Assembly (NCBI GenBank): GCA_003155915.1
Contig: PMFA01000021.1
Location: 89,358 to 153,357, forward strand
Direction of reading: 5' to 3'
Origin: Acidimicrobiaceae bacterium
GTDB taxonomy: Bacteria > Actinomycetota > Acidimicrobiia > Acidimicrobiales > RAAP-2
Length of the DNA: 64,000 nt
The translations under genes were made by a program, and so were the position numbers. The notes below the pieces were generated by a model that searched no databases, was not told the origin of the DNA, and saw only the letters and a program-made list of their open reading frames with translations. How positions within the stretch are numbered: position 1 is the first letter of the stretch; each line of letters opens with the position of its first letter. Shown piece after piece: positions 34,405-42,765 of the stretch.

Positions 34405-36339
34405 ATGAGCATTTCGGCATCCGGTTTCTTCTCGCGCAAGCGCGTGGGCTACAGCACACTGGCCGTCGTGGTTGCCATCGTTGCCGCGCTCGCCTTCTAT
34501 TCGATCTACCGCTCTCCGTCGTCGAGCGCGACGGCGACACGGACGGTCAAGGTGACCAAAGGAACCGTGCAGGCGAGCGTTTCAGCGTCGGGCAATCTCT
34601 CAACCGTGAAAACCGCCGAGGAGAACTTGGTCTCCGGCGGCACGCTCGCGACACTCACGGCGACCGTTGGCGAGAAGGTCAAGGCGGGTCAGGTGCTCGC
34701 GAGCGTTGACGCAACGTCGCAGAGATCGGCAGTCGAACAAGCCACGACGATGCTAAAGGTGGCGAAGATGAACTACGCGGACGCTCTCGTTGCATACGCG
34801 AACGACGAGCGGTCATTGGCGAAAGACAAGTCAACGCTCGCCACCGCCGAAGCAGGAGGCACGCAGGTCCAACAAGATCAGAATCAGGAAACGCTGGACA
34901 ATGCCGAACAGCAGCTGACGAACGACCAAAACCAGCTTGCCGGCGCGCAGACCCAAGAGAGTAGCGACGAAGTTATACTCGCGAATGCTTCGAGTACGTA
35001 CAGTTCTGATGAGAGTCTTGGCTGCCCTGCGGCGTCGACGGGTCCGGGCTCGTCCGGCGTCGGCTCGGGCTCGGTGACCGCGTCGTCGGGCTCCGAACCT
35101 TCGGTGGCCACCGACCCTGCGACGTCAATCTCAACTTCCTCGGCGGTGCTGAACGCCACGGTCGATCCCAACGGTGCGAGCACGACGTACCACTTCGAAT
35201 ACGGAACAACTGCCGACTACGGATCCATCACCAGTGCCGTGACGCTCGCCGCGAGTAACGCCGCGACGCAGGTGTCGACAACGATTAGCGGTCTTAGCGC
35301 CGATACGACGTACCTGTTCACGGTCGTGGCCACCAACAGTGAGGGCACCAGCTCCGGGACCGGCGTGACATTGACAACGGCCAAGACCTCATGTTCGGTC
35401 GACAGTGCGGCGATCACCTCTGATCAGGCTCAGGTCAACTCGGACGAAAATCAGATCACGCAAGATCAATCGAGCGTCAAAGTGCAAACACTCGCGGTGC
35501 AGGTCGATCAGGCGAACACGACAACGTCTTCTTCGAGCATTGACGCCGACAAGTCGGCCATCGCCCAGGACCAGTCCACGATTGCTCAAAGCAACGTCAG
35601 CTTCGTGCAAGACCAGGGAAGCATCACTCAAGACAAGACGTCCCTTGAGCAGGACGAAAAGTCATTGCAAGAGACTCAACTTGTCGCACTCATCAGTGGC
35701 ACCGTGACTGGCGTCAACGGTTCAGTAGGTCAGACGGTGAGCGGAGGCGGAACGACGACGTCGAGTTCCACGTCGTCAAGTTCCACGTCGAGCTCTTCGT
35801 CCGCTTCAGCACTGGTCACCATCCAGAGTCTTGGTTCGTTCCAACTGGTCGCCGACGTCGCCGAGGCCGACGCGATCAAGATTCGAGTGGACCAGACGGT
35901 GTCATTGACCTTGGCCGCCCTGCCGAACACCGAGGTGAGCGGGGTGGTGACGTCCGCGTCACAGGTGTCCACCGTGGTCAACAACGTCGTCGAGTATCCC
36001 GTCACCATCGCTCTCGAGCACGCGCCGAAATCGCTCAAGGACGGCATGACTGCCGAGGCCGCCATCGTGGTGCAGTCAGCGTCAAATGTGCTCTTGCTAC
36101 CGAGCGCGGCGATCACGACGACCGGGAGCGTGTCGACGGTAAAGGTACTGAGCAAGGACGTTCAGAAGACGGTCGTGGTGACGCTCGGAATAGTGGGCTC
36201 GTCGTATACGCAGATCACCAGCGGGCTCACCGAGGGCGAGACCATCGTTGAGCCCACCGCGTCGGTCAGCGCGTCAACTTCGTCGGGAGGTACCACGGGC
36301 GGTTTCGGTGGTGGCAGCTTCGGCGGTGGCGCACCGTGA
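34405..36339 (+). CDS. HlyD/MacA-like periplasmic adaptor with fibronectin-like insert
   Basis: Membrane-fusion-type adaptor (644 aa). It has one N-terminal helix (~18-37), a lipoyl-like half (GNLSTVKTAEENLVSGGTL...GQVLASVDA), a long Gln/Asp/Ser-rich coiled coil (~105-205 and ~335-425), the second lipoyl half (ALISGTVTGVNGSVGQTV), a Ser-rich linker and a beta-barrel/MP domain (~470-610), ending in a Gly-rich tail. Between the two coiled-coil arms sits a fibronectin III-like domain (~232-328, with TTYHFEYGTTADYGS), bracketed by C207 and C330, the only cysteines. GTG of the ATPase overlaps its stop. Confidence 0.85.
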   Translation: MSISASGFFSRKRVGYSTLAVVVAIVAALAFYSIYRSPSSSATATRTVKVTKGTVQASVSASGNLSTVKTAEENLVSGGTLATLTATVGEKVKAGQVLASVDATSQRSAVEQATTMLKVAKMNYADALVAYANDERSLAKDKSTLATAEAGGTQVQQDQNQETLDNAEQQLTNDQNQLAGAQTQESSDEVILANASSTYSSDESLGCPAASTGPGSSGVGSGSVTASSGSEPSVATDPATSISTSSAVLNATVDPNGASTTYHFEYGTTADYGSITSAVTLAASNAATQVSTTISGLSADTTYLFTVVATNSEGTSSGTGVTLTTAKTSCSVDSAAITSDQAQVNSDENQITQDQSSVKVQTLAVQVDQANTTTSSSSIDADKSAIAQDQSTIAQSNVSFVQDQGSITQDKTSLEQDEKSLQETQLVALISGTVTGVNGSVGQTVSGGGTTTSSSTSSSSTSSSSSASALVTIQSLGSFQLVADVAEADAIKIRVDQTVSLTLAALPNTEVSGVVTSASQVSTVVNNVVEYPVTIALEHAPKSLKDGMTAEAAIVVQSASNVLLLPSAAITTTGSVSTVKVLSKDVQKTVVVTLGIVGSSYTQITSGLTEGETIVEPTASVSASTSSGGTTGGFGGGSFGGGAP

Positions 36340-37151
36340 TCATCCGAGATGAGGTAGACGCACCCGACGACGAGGTAATCGGCTCGAGAGCGGCAGAACC
36401 GATCATCGCACTGAAGGGAATTGTGAAGAGCTACGCGATGGGCGGCGTCGAGGTGCTTGCAATCCGCGGAATTTCGCTCATCGTTGAAAGAGGCGAGTTC
36501 GTCGCGATAATGGGTACCTCGGGATCGGGCAAGTCAACCTTGATGAACATCGTCGGATGCTTGGACGTGCCGACCAGCGGTCACTATCGGCTCGACGGCG
36601 TGAACATTCGTCATCTTGACGACGTGGCCCTCTCTCGGATCAGGAACAAGAAGATCGGATTCGTCTTCCAGGGATTCAATTTGATTCCGCGGATGTCCGC
36701 GATTCATAACGTCGAGTTGCCGATGGCCTATTCGGGCGTGAAACCAGCCGAACGTCGTAAGCGTGCCGTGGTCGCCCTCGAGATGGTGGGACTCGGCGAC
36801 CGTCTCAGTCACTTTTCGAGCGAGTTGTCGGGAGGCCAACAACAGCGCGTGGCCATCGCGCGCGCCATGTGCACCAATCCTTCGCTGATCTTGGCCGACG
36901 AACCTACGGGAAACCTCGATTCTCGCTCGTCCGCCGAGTTGATGTCGCTCTTTACCAGCCTGCACGATCAAGGACGGACGATCGTGATGATCACACACGA
37001 GCCCGATATAGCCGCGTACGCTTCGCGCGTCGTCGTCTTGCGCGACGGCGAGATAGTCAGCAATCGCCCGCAGGACGCCTCGAACGCGGTGTCCTATGAA
37101 CTGGCCCCCTCGGGTCGCTACTCCTTCGGGGGCAGCGGAGACGAGGGCTGA
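36336..37151 (+). CDS. MacB-type ABC transporter ATP-binding protein
   Basis: ATPase (271 aa) with Walker [10 protein letters not shown], signature LSGGQQQRV and Walker [13 protein letters not shown], plus the H-loop MITHEPDIA. It is closely like the ATPases of MacB-type tripartite or bipartite exporters. The start GTG overlaps the adaptor stop and its last base is the first base of the permease start, indicating tight translational coupling. It powers the permease encoded next. Confidence 0.93.
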   Translation: MIIRDEVDAPDDEVIGSRAAEPIIALKGIVKSYAMGGVEVLAIRGISLIVERGEFVAIMGTSGSGKSTLMNIVGCLDVPTSGHYRLDGVNIRHLDDVALSRIRNKKIGFVFQGFNLIPRMSAIHNVELPMAYSGVKPAERRKRAVVALEMVGLGDRLSHFSSELSGGQQQRVAIARAMCTNPSLILADEPTGNLDSRSSAELMSLFTSLHDQGRTIVMITHEPDIAAYASRVVVLRDGEIVSNRPQDASNAVSYELAPSGRYSFGGSGDEG

Positions 37152-38368
37152 TGGCGACCGCCTTCGGGAATCTCGTAATGGCAATTCGAGGCATCGGGTC
37201 GAACTGGTTGCGAACGCTGCTCACGATGCTGGGGGTTCTCATCGGTGTGGCGTCGGTCATCGTATTGCTGGCCATCGGTACCGGGAGTTCACAGTCCATC
37301 GAAAAGTCGATCGAGAGTTTGGGGTCCAACACGCTGACCGTCTTCAGCGGCTCGAGTTCGGGTTCGACGACCGGAACGAAGATCCGAAACTCGACCCTCA
37401 ACACGGCTTCGGTGACTGCATTATCAAACTCGTTCAACGATCCGGACGTGAAGTCAGTCTCGCCCGTAGTGACGACGAGCGTCACCGCCACGTACAACGG
37501 GGCGAGTTACTCAACGTCTGTCATCGGATCCACCGCCTCGTATCTTTCGGCCGAGAACTATACGGTGTCGGCGGGCCGGTCGATCTCTCGCGCCGACGTC
37601 GCTGAGCGCGCACCGGTGATCGACATCGGCACCTCCGTGGCAAGCGCCCTTTTCGCTACCGGCGCTGACCCCTTAGGCAAACAGATTCAACTTGGGTCCT
37701 CGGAGTTCACCGTCGTTGGTCTGCTCGCATCAAAGGGTTCAAGTGGTCTGAGTAACCAAGACGCCGTGGCAATTGCTCCTTATACCGCCGTGCAAGACCA
37801 ACTCACAGGCGAATCTGCGTCATTCTCGGAGTTGCTGGTCCAGGGCAAGTCATCTGCGACGTTGTCACTGGCCGAGAGCGAGGTCGAGAGCACGCTGGCG
37901 TCTCTCAATGACACGACCGTGGCGAATCTTCCATTCACCGTGATCGACTCGGCAAGTTTGCTCTCCACCGCGACGTCGAGTTCCCAGACCTTTACGGCGC
38001 TCTTGGGCTGGGTGGCGGCGGTGTCGCTCCTCGTTGGCGCGATTGGGGTCATGAACATCATGCTCGTGACCGTTACGGAGCGCACACGAGAGATTGGCAT
38101 TCGAAAGGCAATTGGTGCTCGGAGACGAGTCATTCTCACTCAGTTTCTGATCGAGTCAACCGTGATCTCATTTCTCGGAGGGATCTTTGGTGTGTTGGCG
38201 GGCATCTTGGTATCGCACTTCAAAATTGACGGCGTAACGCCGGTGCTGGCGTCGTATTCAATTCCGCTTGCCCTGGGCGTCGCCATCTCCGTGGGCATCG
38301 TGGCGGGGTTTTACCCGGCCCATCGCGCCGCGTCGCTACGCCCGATCGATGCGCTTCGATACGAATAG
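37151..38368 (+). CDS. MacB-type ABC transporter permease
   Basis: Permease (405 aa) with the MacB topology. There is one N-terminal membrane helix (LLTMLGVLIGVASVIVLLAIGTGSS), a large extracytoplasmic MacB-PCD domain (~60-270), and a C-terminal FtsX domain with three helices including GVMNIMLVTVTERTREIGIRKAIGARR. In actinobacteria such systems have no outer-membrane channel and work with the HlyD-like adaptor upstream to expel drugs, peptides or lipids. The substrate is not indicated. Confidence 0.93.
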   Translation: MATAFGNLVMAIRGIGSNWLRTLLTMLGVLIGVASVIVLLAIGTGSSQSIEKSIESLGSNTLTVFSGSSSGSTTGTKIRNSTLNTASVTALSNSFNDPDVKSVSPVVTTSVTATYNGASYSTSVIGSTASYLSAENYTVSAGRSISRADVAERAPVIDIGTSVASALFATGADPLGKQIQLGSSEFTVVGLLASKGSSGLSNQDAVAIAPYTAVQDQLTGESASFSELLVQGKSSATLSLAESEVESTLASLNDTTVANLPFTVIDSASLLSTATSSSQTFTALLGWVAAVSLLVGAIGVMNIMLVTVTERTREIGIRKAIGARRRVILTQFLIESTVISFLGGIFGVLAGILVSHFKIDGVTPVLASYSIPLALGVAISVGIVAGFYPAHRAASLRPIDALRYE

Positions 38369-38387
38369 TGAACGAAAGAAGGTCGCA

Positions 38388-38942
38388 ATGACGAATCAAC
38401 TAACGGGAAGCGTGAGCGAGGAAGGCTTCGACGTCTTGTTCGGCGACGAATCTGAAGAGTGGCCCCCCCACGCGTCATCGAAGGGGTTCCGCGCGCCTTG
38501 GTTTGTCACGGTGCTCTCGGCATTGCTACTGGTAGTCGCGGGACTGTGGCTCGGAGCCTTTCTGCAGCGCGGTCAGTCATCGTCATCGTCAAATTCCCTC
38601 AGTAGCTTGCTCGCGGCCGGCTCTGGCTCGGCGAGCGGTCCAAGTGGCTTGAGTGCGATCGCCAAAGCGCAGGCGAAAGAGACGTCGGGTACCGTGACCG
38701 ACATCGTGGGCAACACGCTGTACGTGACGACCTCCAGCGGCTCTCTCGTAGCGGTCAAAGTGAGCTCTTCAACGACGGTGGACCGAAACGCTTCAACGAC
38801 GGTCGCTGGATTGAAGCCCGGCGACACCGTCACGGTTCAGGGGAAGAAGGAGAAAGGCGGCACGGTGAAGGCCACGTCCATCTCTGACACCGAGAAGGGC
38901 GTGACGTCAACCGGATTCGGAGGTGGCGGAGCATTCCCATAG
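38388..38942 (+). CDS. Membrane-anchored OB-fold-like (DUF5666-type) protein
   Basis: A 184-aa protein with a short acidic cytoplasmic N-terminus, one membrane helix (~42-64), a Ser/Gly-rich linker, and a small beta domain (~105-170; GTVTDIVGNTLYVTTSSGSLVAV ... AGLKPGDTVTVQG) of the DUF5666/OB type. The ATG is supported by an AAGAAGG-like site. It is the fifth gene of the efflux operon and probably an accessory envelope component. The function is unknown. Confidence 0.72.
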   Translation: MTNQLTGSVSEEGFDVLFGDESEEWPPHASSKGFRAPWFVTVLSALLLVVAGLWLGAFLQRGQSSSSSNSLSSLLAAGSGSASGPSGLSAIAKAQAKETSGTVTDIVGNTLYVTTSSGSLVAVKVSSSTTVDRNASTTVAGLKPGDTVTVQGKKEKGGTVKATSISDTEKGVTSTGFGGGGAFP

Positions 38943-38971
38943 AACAGTTCGCCGCGGGACGAGCGCCGCTC

Positions 38972-39700
38972 TTGAGGGCTCGGTGCAACGGCGCCGAGGA
39001 AAGCGCCGCGTCACGCGGGCCACTACGTCGCGACCTGTTCCAGCGTGTGATCATCGGTTTCGCGCCCGCAGCGATTCTGGTTTGGCTGGGGATCGATGAG
39101 GCGTCCGACGCCCTTCGTGGCGGAGTACTCCTAGCGGCGAGCCCGAGCTGGCCCATCGCCGTCGAGGTCGTGCGCGAGATCCTCTATGGGGTATTCGTGC
39201 TGGCTGCGGCCGTCGTCCTCTCGACCAGGAGGAATCCATGTCTGCGTGATGGTCGTGCGCGGGTCGTCGTAGCCTCACTGAGCGCGAGCTTTCTCCTGGT
39301 CGGCGTGGGTCATCTGCCGACGGGACCGGTCGTGTGGGAGGGGTCGGTGCGCTCAATGCAGACCGGTCTTCTCATCACCGTTGTTGGCGCAGCACTGGCA
39401 GTAGCCGCCCTAGCGAGTCTGGGGTCGAACTTCTCGATCGTCCCCGAAGCGCAGTCGCTCGTGGTGACGGGACCGTATCGTTCAATACGCCATCCGATGT
39501 ACTTAGCGGAAATCCTCATGATATTGGGAATCGTTTTGAGTGATCCGCGTATCACGTACGTCATTGGGGCAACCGGGGTCTTCGGCCTCCAGGTGTATCG
39601 AATTCGCGTGGAAGAGCAGCTTCTATTGGCGGCCTTCCCCAACGCGTACGAGGATTTCATCGCGCGCACTCGCTATCGACTTCTCCCGCACGTGTGGTAG
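38972..39700 (+). CDS. Isoprenylcysteine methyltransferase-like membrane protein
   Basis: Second ICMT/PEMT-type membrane methyltransferase of the window (242 aa). It has about six hydrophobic segments, GPYRSIRHPMYLAEI for SAM binding, and RVEEQLLLAAFPNAYEDF toward the C-terminus, ending LLPHVW (the other copy ends IIPKVW). The TTG start at 38,972 is uncertain; later in-frame GTGs would also keep the domain. It lies 29 bases after the OB-fold gene, so it is probably the last gene of the efflux operon and the last in the island before the tRNA. Confidence 0.78.
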   Translation: MRARCNGAEESAASRGPLRRDLFQRVIIGFAPAAILVWLGIDEASDALRGGVLLAASPSWPIAVEVVREILYGVFVLAAAVVLSTRRNPCLRDGRARVVVASLSASFLLVGVGHLPTGPVVWEGSVRSMQTGLLITVVGAALAVAALASLGSNFSIVPEAQSLVVTGPYRSIRHPMYLAEILMILGIVLSDPRITYVIGATGVFGLQVYRIRVEEQLLLAAFPNAYEDFIARTRYRLLPHVW

Positions 39701-40002
39701 TCGCACCGCCTGGATCTTCTCATGACGCAGTGCCGGGAGCCAGCGGTGAGGGAAGCGCAGGGACTGGCAACCCATTGCCCCACCGATGAGAACGTTCACG
39801 AAGTTGGCGGTAAATGAATGCCGCAAGAGCTCGCGGCAACTCTGCCCACGGGGCCGTTCACGGATCTAGTTGCAGCGATGCGGCCCACGAGCGGCCCACG
39901 GTTCTAGATGTCCGGCTGAGTCTGGCGGAATACGGTTGCGTTCTGGGGATGTACCGATTTACTTGAGAACGCTCCGAAAATTGTCGCTTCTCCCTGTAAT
40001 TA
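39701..40002. other. Non-coding stretch before tRNA-Arg
   Basis: No gene supported. It contains a tandem CGGCCCACGAGCGGCCCACG and the second copy of the 16-bp repeat (39,889-39,904). It may be a decayed end of an integrase gene, but no motif remains to prove it. Confidence 0.45.
39889..39904. repeat. 16-bp direct repeat, copy 2
   Basis: GAGCGGCCCACGGTTC, identical to 31,178-31,193. Both copies precede a tRNA-Arg 3' sequence by about 90-100 bases. Confidence 0.6.
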
Positions 40003-40004
40003 CT

Positions 40005-40079
40005 TGGTGCCCCCGACAGGAGTCGAACCTGCGCACATGGCTTCGGAGGCCAATGCTCTATCCACTGAGCTACGAGGGC
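40005..40079 (-). tRNA. tRNA-Arg (anticodon CCG)
   Basis: Read on the minus strand, the acceptor GCCCTCG pairs with CGGGGGC (one G-T pair), the D arm is AGCTCAGTGGATAGAGC, the anticodon loop CTCCGAA gives CCG (codon CGG), and the T arm contains AGGTTCGACTCCT. CCA is encoded at 40,005-40,007. It is the intact member of a three-copy family of tRNA-Arg 3' sequences in the window and the likely integration site of the island to its left. Confidence 0.95.
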
Positions 40080-40142
40080 GAGAAACCAAGCCTACCCTTG
40101 GCGTTTCGCCACGCTTTTATCGAATCCGTGCGCGCCACCTCG

Positions 40143-40154
40143 TAATCTTCGTCT
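40143..40154 (+). promoter_or_regulatory. -10 element of lysA, leaderless arrangement
   Basis: TAATCT at 40,143-40,148 is exactly six bases before the lysA ATG, with no ribosome-binding site. Confidence 0.55.
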
Positions 40155-41426
40155 ATGAGTGCAGAGCCGATAGCCGCGTCGTTACTCCCCGACACCGCCG
40201 AGTTCTCTGCGAACGACGTCACCGTCGGCGGCGTCTCGTTGCGCGGCCTCGCCGGTTCCTACGGCACTCCGTTGTTCGTGTACGACGAGGAGACGTTGCG
40301 CGCCCGATGTCGAGAAGCGGTCGGCGCGTTCGACGACGGCGTGGCCTTCGCCTCCAAATCCTTCCTCTGTGGGGCAATGGCCCGATTGGCCTTCGAAGAA
40401 GGTCTCTGCATCGACGTGGCAACCGGCGGCGAACTCGACCTCGTGCTGCGTTCCGGCGTGCCGGCCGGGCGTGTCATCATGCACGGCAACAACAAGTCGG
40501 CCGACGAGTTAGAGCGCGCCATCGACGTCGGGGTCCACCGACTGGTCGTGGACAACTTCGAAGAGATTGGCTTGCTGGCGACGCTGGTGGACGCGTCATC
40601 GCCGCTCGACTGCCTCGTTCGCGTGACGCCGGGCGTCGAGGCGCACACGCACGAGTTCGTGCGCACCGGCCAGGAGGACACCAAGTTCGGGTTCTCGGTC
40701 GCCACCGGCGACGCGCGCAAGGCGATTGACGAACTGCGCTCGATTCCCGGCCTGACGCTGCACGGCGTACACGCGCATATTGGCTCACAAGTCTTCGAAC
40801 TCATCGGCTTCGTGGAGTCGTTCACGATCCTGGCGAAGTTCATCGCCGAGGACGATTTCGACGAACTGTGTATCGGTGGGGGACTCGGCGTCGCCTACGT
40901 CGCCGGTGAATCCGCGCCGTCCATTCATGAGTGGGGAGACGCGATCCGCGTCGCGGCCCACGAGGTCGGCCTCGACGCCAACGTCCGACTGCTCGCCGAA
41001 CCGGGCCGGGCCATCGTCGCCCAGTCCGCCGTGACGCTCTACCAGGTCGGTGCCGTGAAGCCGGTCGAGCAACGTACCTATATGGCGGTCGACGGGGGAA
41101 TGAGTGACAACCCGCGTCCGGTGCTCTACGGATCGGGCTACGAGGCCTTCGACGTCGCCGATCCGCTCGCCGAACGACTGCAGAACGTGCGCCTCGTCGG
41201 CAAGCACTGCGAGAGCGGCGACGTCTTGATCGACGAGGCATGGCTCCCCGAGTCGACCGGCGTGCGAAGCATCATCGCGACGCCGGTGACCGGCGCCTAC
41301 GGCTATTCGATGGCGTCGAACTACAACCGCGTCCCGCGTCCGGCCGTGCTTTTCGTTCGCGACGGCGTCGCTCGCGAAGTGCTGCGCCGAGAGACCTTCG
41401 ACGACATGGCGCGACTCGAGGTGTGA
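40155..41426 (+). CDS. lysA: Diaminopimelate decarboxylase
   Basis: PLP-dependent fold-type III enzyme (423 aa) that makes lysine from meso-diaminopimelate. The PLP lysine is in FASKSFLC near residue 57. HAHIGSQ, GGGLGVAY, EPGRAIVAQ and the C-terminal CESGDVL and GAYGYSMASNYN motifs are all present. It opens the lysA-hom-thrC gene set for aspartate-family amino acids. In many actinobacteria it follows argS directly; here it restarts the conserved order after the 33-kb insertion. Confidence 0.96.
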   Translation: MSAEPIAASLLPDTAEFSANDVTVGGVSLRGLAGSYGTPLFVYDEETLRARCREAVGAFDDGVAFASKSFLCGAMARLAFEEGLCIDVATGGELDLVLRSGVPAGRVIMHGNNKSADELERAIDVGVHRLVVDNFEEIGLLATLVDASSPLDCLVRVTPGVEAHTHEFVRTGQEDTKFGFSVATGDARKAIDELRSIPGLTLHGVHAHIGSQVFELIGFVESFTILAKFIAEDDFDELCIGGGLGVAYVAGESAPSIHEWGDAIRVAAHEVGLDANVRLLAEPGRAIVAQSAVTLYQVGAVKPVEQRTYMAVDGGMSDNPRPVLYGSGYEAFDVADPLAERLQNVRLVGKHCESGDVLIDEAWLPESTGVRSIIATPVTGAYGYSMASNYNRVPRPAVLFVRDGVAREVLRRETFDDMARLEV

Positions 41427-41451
41427 AGTCGATGACGCCGAAATGGTCGGT

Positions 41452-41463
41452 TAGCCTTTAAAG
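41452..41463 (+). promoter_or_regulatory. -10 element of hom, leaderless arrangement
   Basis: TAGCCT at 41,452-41,457 is followed by TTAAAG and then the GTG start at 41,464. Confidence 0.5.
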
Positions 41464-42765
41464 GTGAGCAAGCCGGTCGTTCGAGTCGGAATCATTGGTG
41501 CGGGCAACGTCGGCGGTGCCCTCGTCGAACTCTTGAATGACCCGGATCGCCGTGAGGCGCTGCTTGACGCCGCGACCGGACCGATCGAACTGGTGGGCGT
41601 CGCCGTGCGCGACGCGGCCAAGCGCCGGAAGGGAATTCCCAAGCACCTGCTCACGACTGACGTCGCCGGTCTGGTCGCCAATGACGACCTCGACATCCTC
41701 GTCGAGCTCGCCGGCGGCATCAAACCGGCGCGGGTCTACATCGAGACGGCCCTTCGCCACGGGGTCTCGGTCGTCACCGCCAACAAGGCGCTGATGGCCG
41801 AGTGCGGCACCGAGCTCGCACAGCTGGCCCATCAGAACGGCGCCGACCTCTTCTACGAGGCCGCCGTCGGTGGGGGCATCCCGATACTTCGCGCGCTTCG
41901 CACGTCACTCGCCGGGGAGCGCATCAATCGGGTGATGGGGATCGTGAACGGGACCACGAACTTCATCCTCTCCAAGATGACGAGCGAGGGCAGCGACTAC
42001 GCCGCGGCGCTGAAAGAGGCGCAGTCCCTCGGCTACGCCGAGGCCGATCCGAGTGCTGACGTCGAGGGCTACGACGCCGCCGCCAAGGTCCAGATTCTTT
42101 CGTCGCTCGCCTTCGGAACCGAACTCGTCGGTGACGCCATCGCGCGTCAGGGCATCGTGGGCGTCCGCTCGGTCGACGTCGAGTTCGCCCAACGATCGGG
42201 CTACGTGATCAAGCTCCTCGGCGTCGCCGAGCGAATCGGCGACTCGGGGATCTCTCGCCGAGCCCACCCGGCGATGATCCCGGTCGATCACCCGTTGGCG
42301 TCGGTGCACGGCGCCATGAACGCCGTCTTCGTCGAGGGCGTGCGGAGCGGTCCTCTGATGTGGCTCGGTCAAGGTGCCGGGGGAGAGGCGACCGCGACGG
42401 CCGTGCTCGGCGACCTCCTCGACGCCGCGCGCAACCGTTTCAGCGGCCGCCACGATATTCCCTTCAGCGTCGATCGAACGTTGCACAGTGTCGAGGCCGG
42501 TGAACTCGAGAGTGTCTTCTACATCAGCATCGACGTACTGGACCGACCGGGCGTTCTCGCCGCCGTCGCGAGCATCTTCGGCGAGAACGGCGTCTCGATC
42601 CAGTCAATGGAGCAGTCGGGCTTCGGGGACGAGGCCCGACTCTCGTTCCTCACCCATATGGCGCTGACCGACAGCGTCAACGCCACCATGAAGGACCTCG
42701 CGAAGCACGCGTCGGTGGACTCGATCGGTGCGTGCCTGCGCGTGATCGACGGTGGTCGCGAATGA
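41464..42765 (+). CDS. hom: Homoserine dehydrogenase
   Basis: Reduces aspartate semialdehyde to homoserine for threonine and methionine (433 aa). The N-terminal Rossmann motif is [16 protein letters not shown]. The catalytic domain includes [15 protein letters not shown] and [14 protein letters not shown], and a C-terminal ACT domain (~350-430, [20 protein letters not shown]) provides feedback control by threonine. The GTG start has no ribosome-binding site and lies six bases after a -10 hexamer. Its stop overlaps the thrC start. Confidence 0.96.
   Translation: MSKPVVRVGIIGAGNVGGALVELLNDPDRREALLDAATGPIELVGVAVRDAAKRRKGIPKHLLTTDVAGLVANDDLDILVELAGGIKPARVYIETALRHGVSVVTANKALMAECGTELAQLAHQNGADLFYEAAVGGGIPILRALRTSLAGERINRVMGIVNGTTNFILSKMTSEGSDYAAALKEAQSLGYAEADPSADVEGYDAAAKVQILSSLAFGTELVGDAIARQGIVGVRSVDVEFAQRSGYVIKLLGVAERIGDSGISRRAHPAMIPVDHPLASVHGAMNAVFVEGVRSGPLMWLGQGAGGEATATAVLGDLLDAARNRFSGRHDIPFSVDRTLHSVEAGELESVFYISIDVLDRPGVLAAVASIFGENGVSIQSMEQSGFGDEARLSFLTHMALTDSVNATMKDLAKHASVDSIGACLRVIDGGRE

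Noticed and set aside
34405-36339. Two separate genes fused by error at the FN3-like insert
   Set aside because: The frame is continuous, lipoyl halves lie on both sides, and the coiled-coil arms match a single adaptor interrupted by an insert.
39701-40002. Relic of an integrase gene next to the tRNA
   Set aside because: No recombinase motif could be read in any frame; only the repeat structure is supported.
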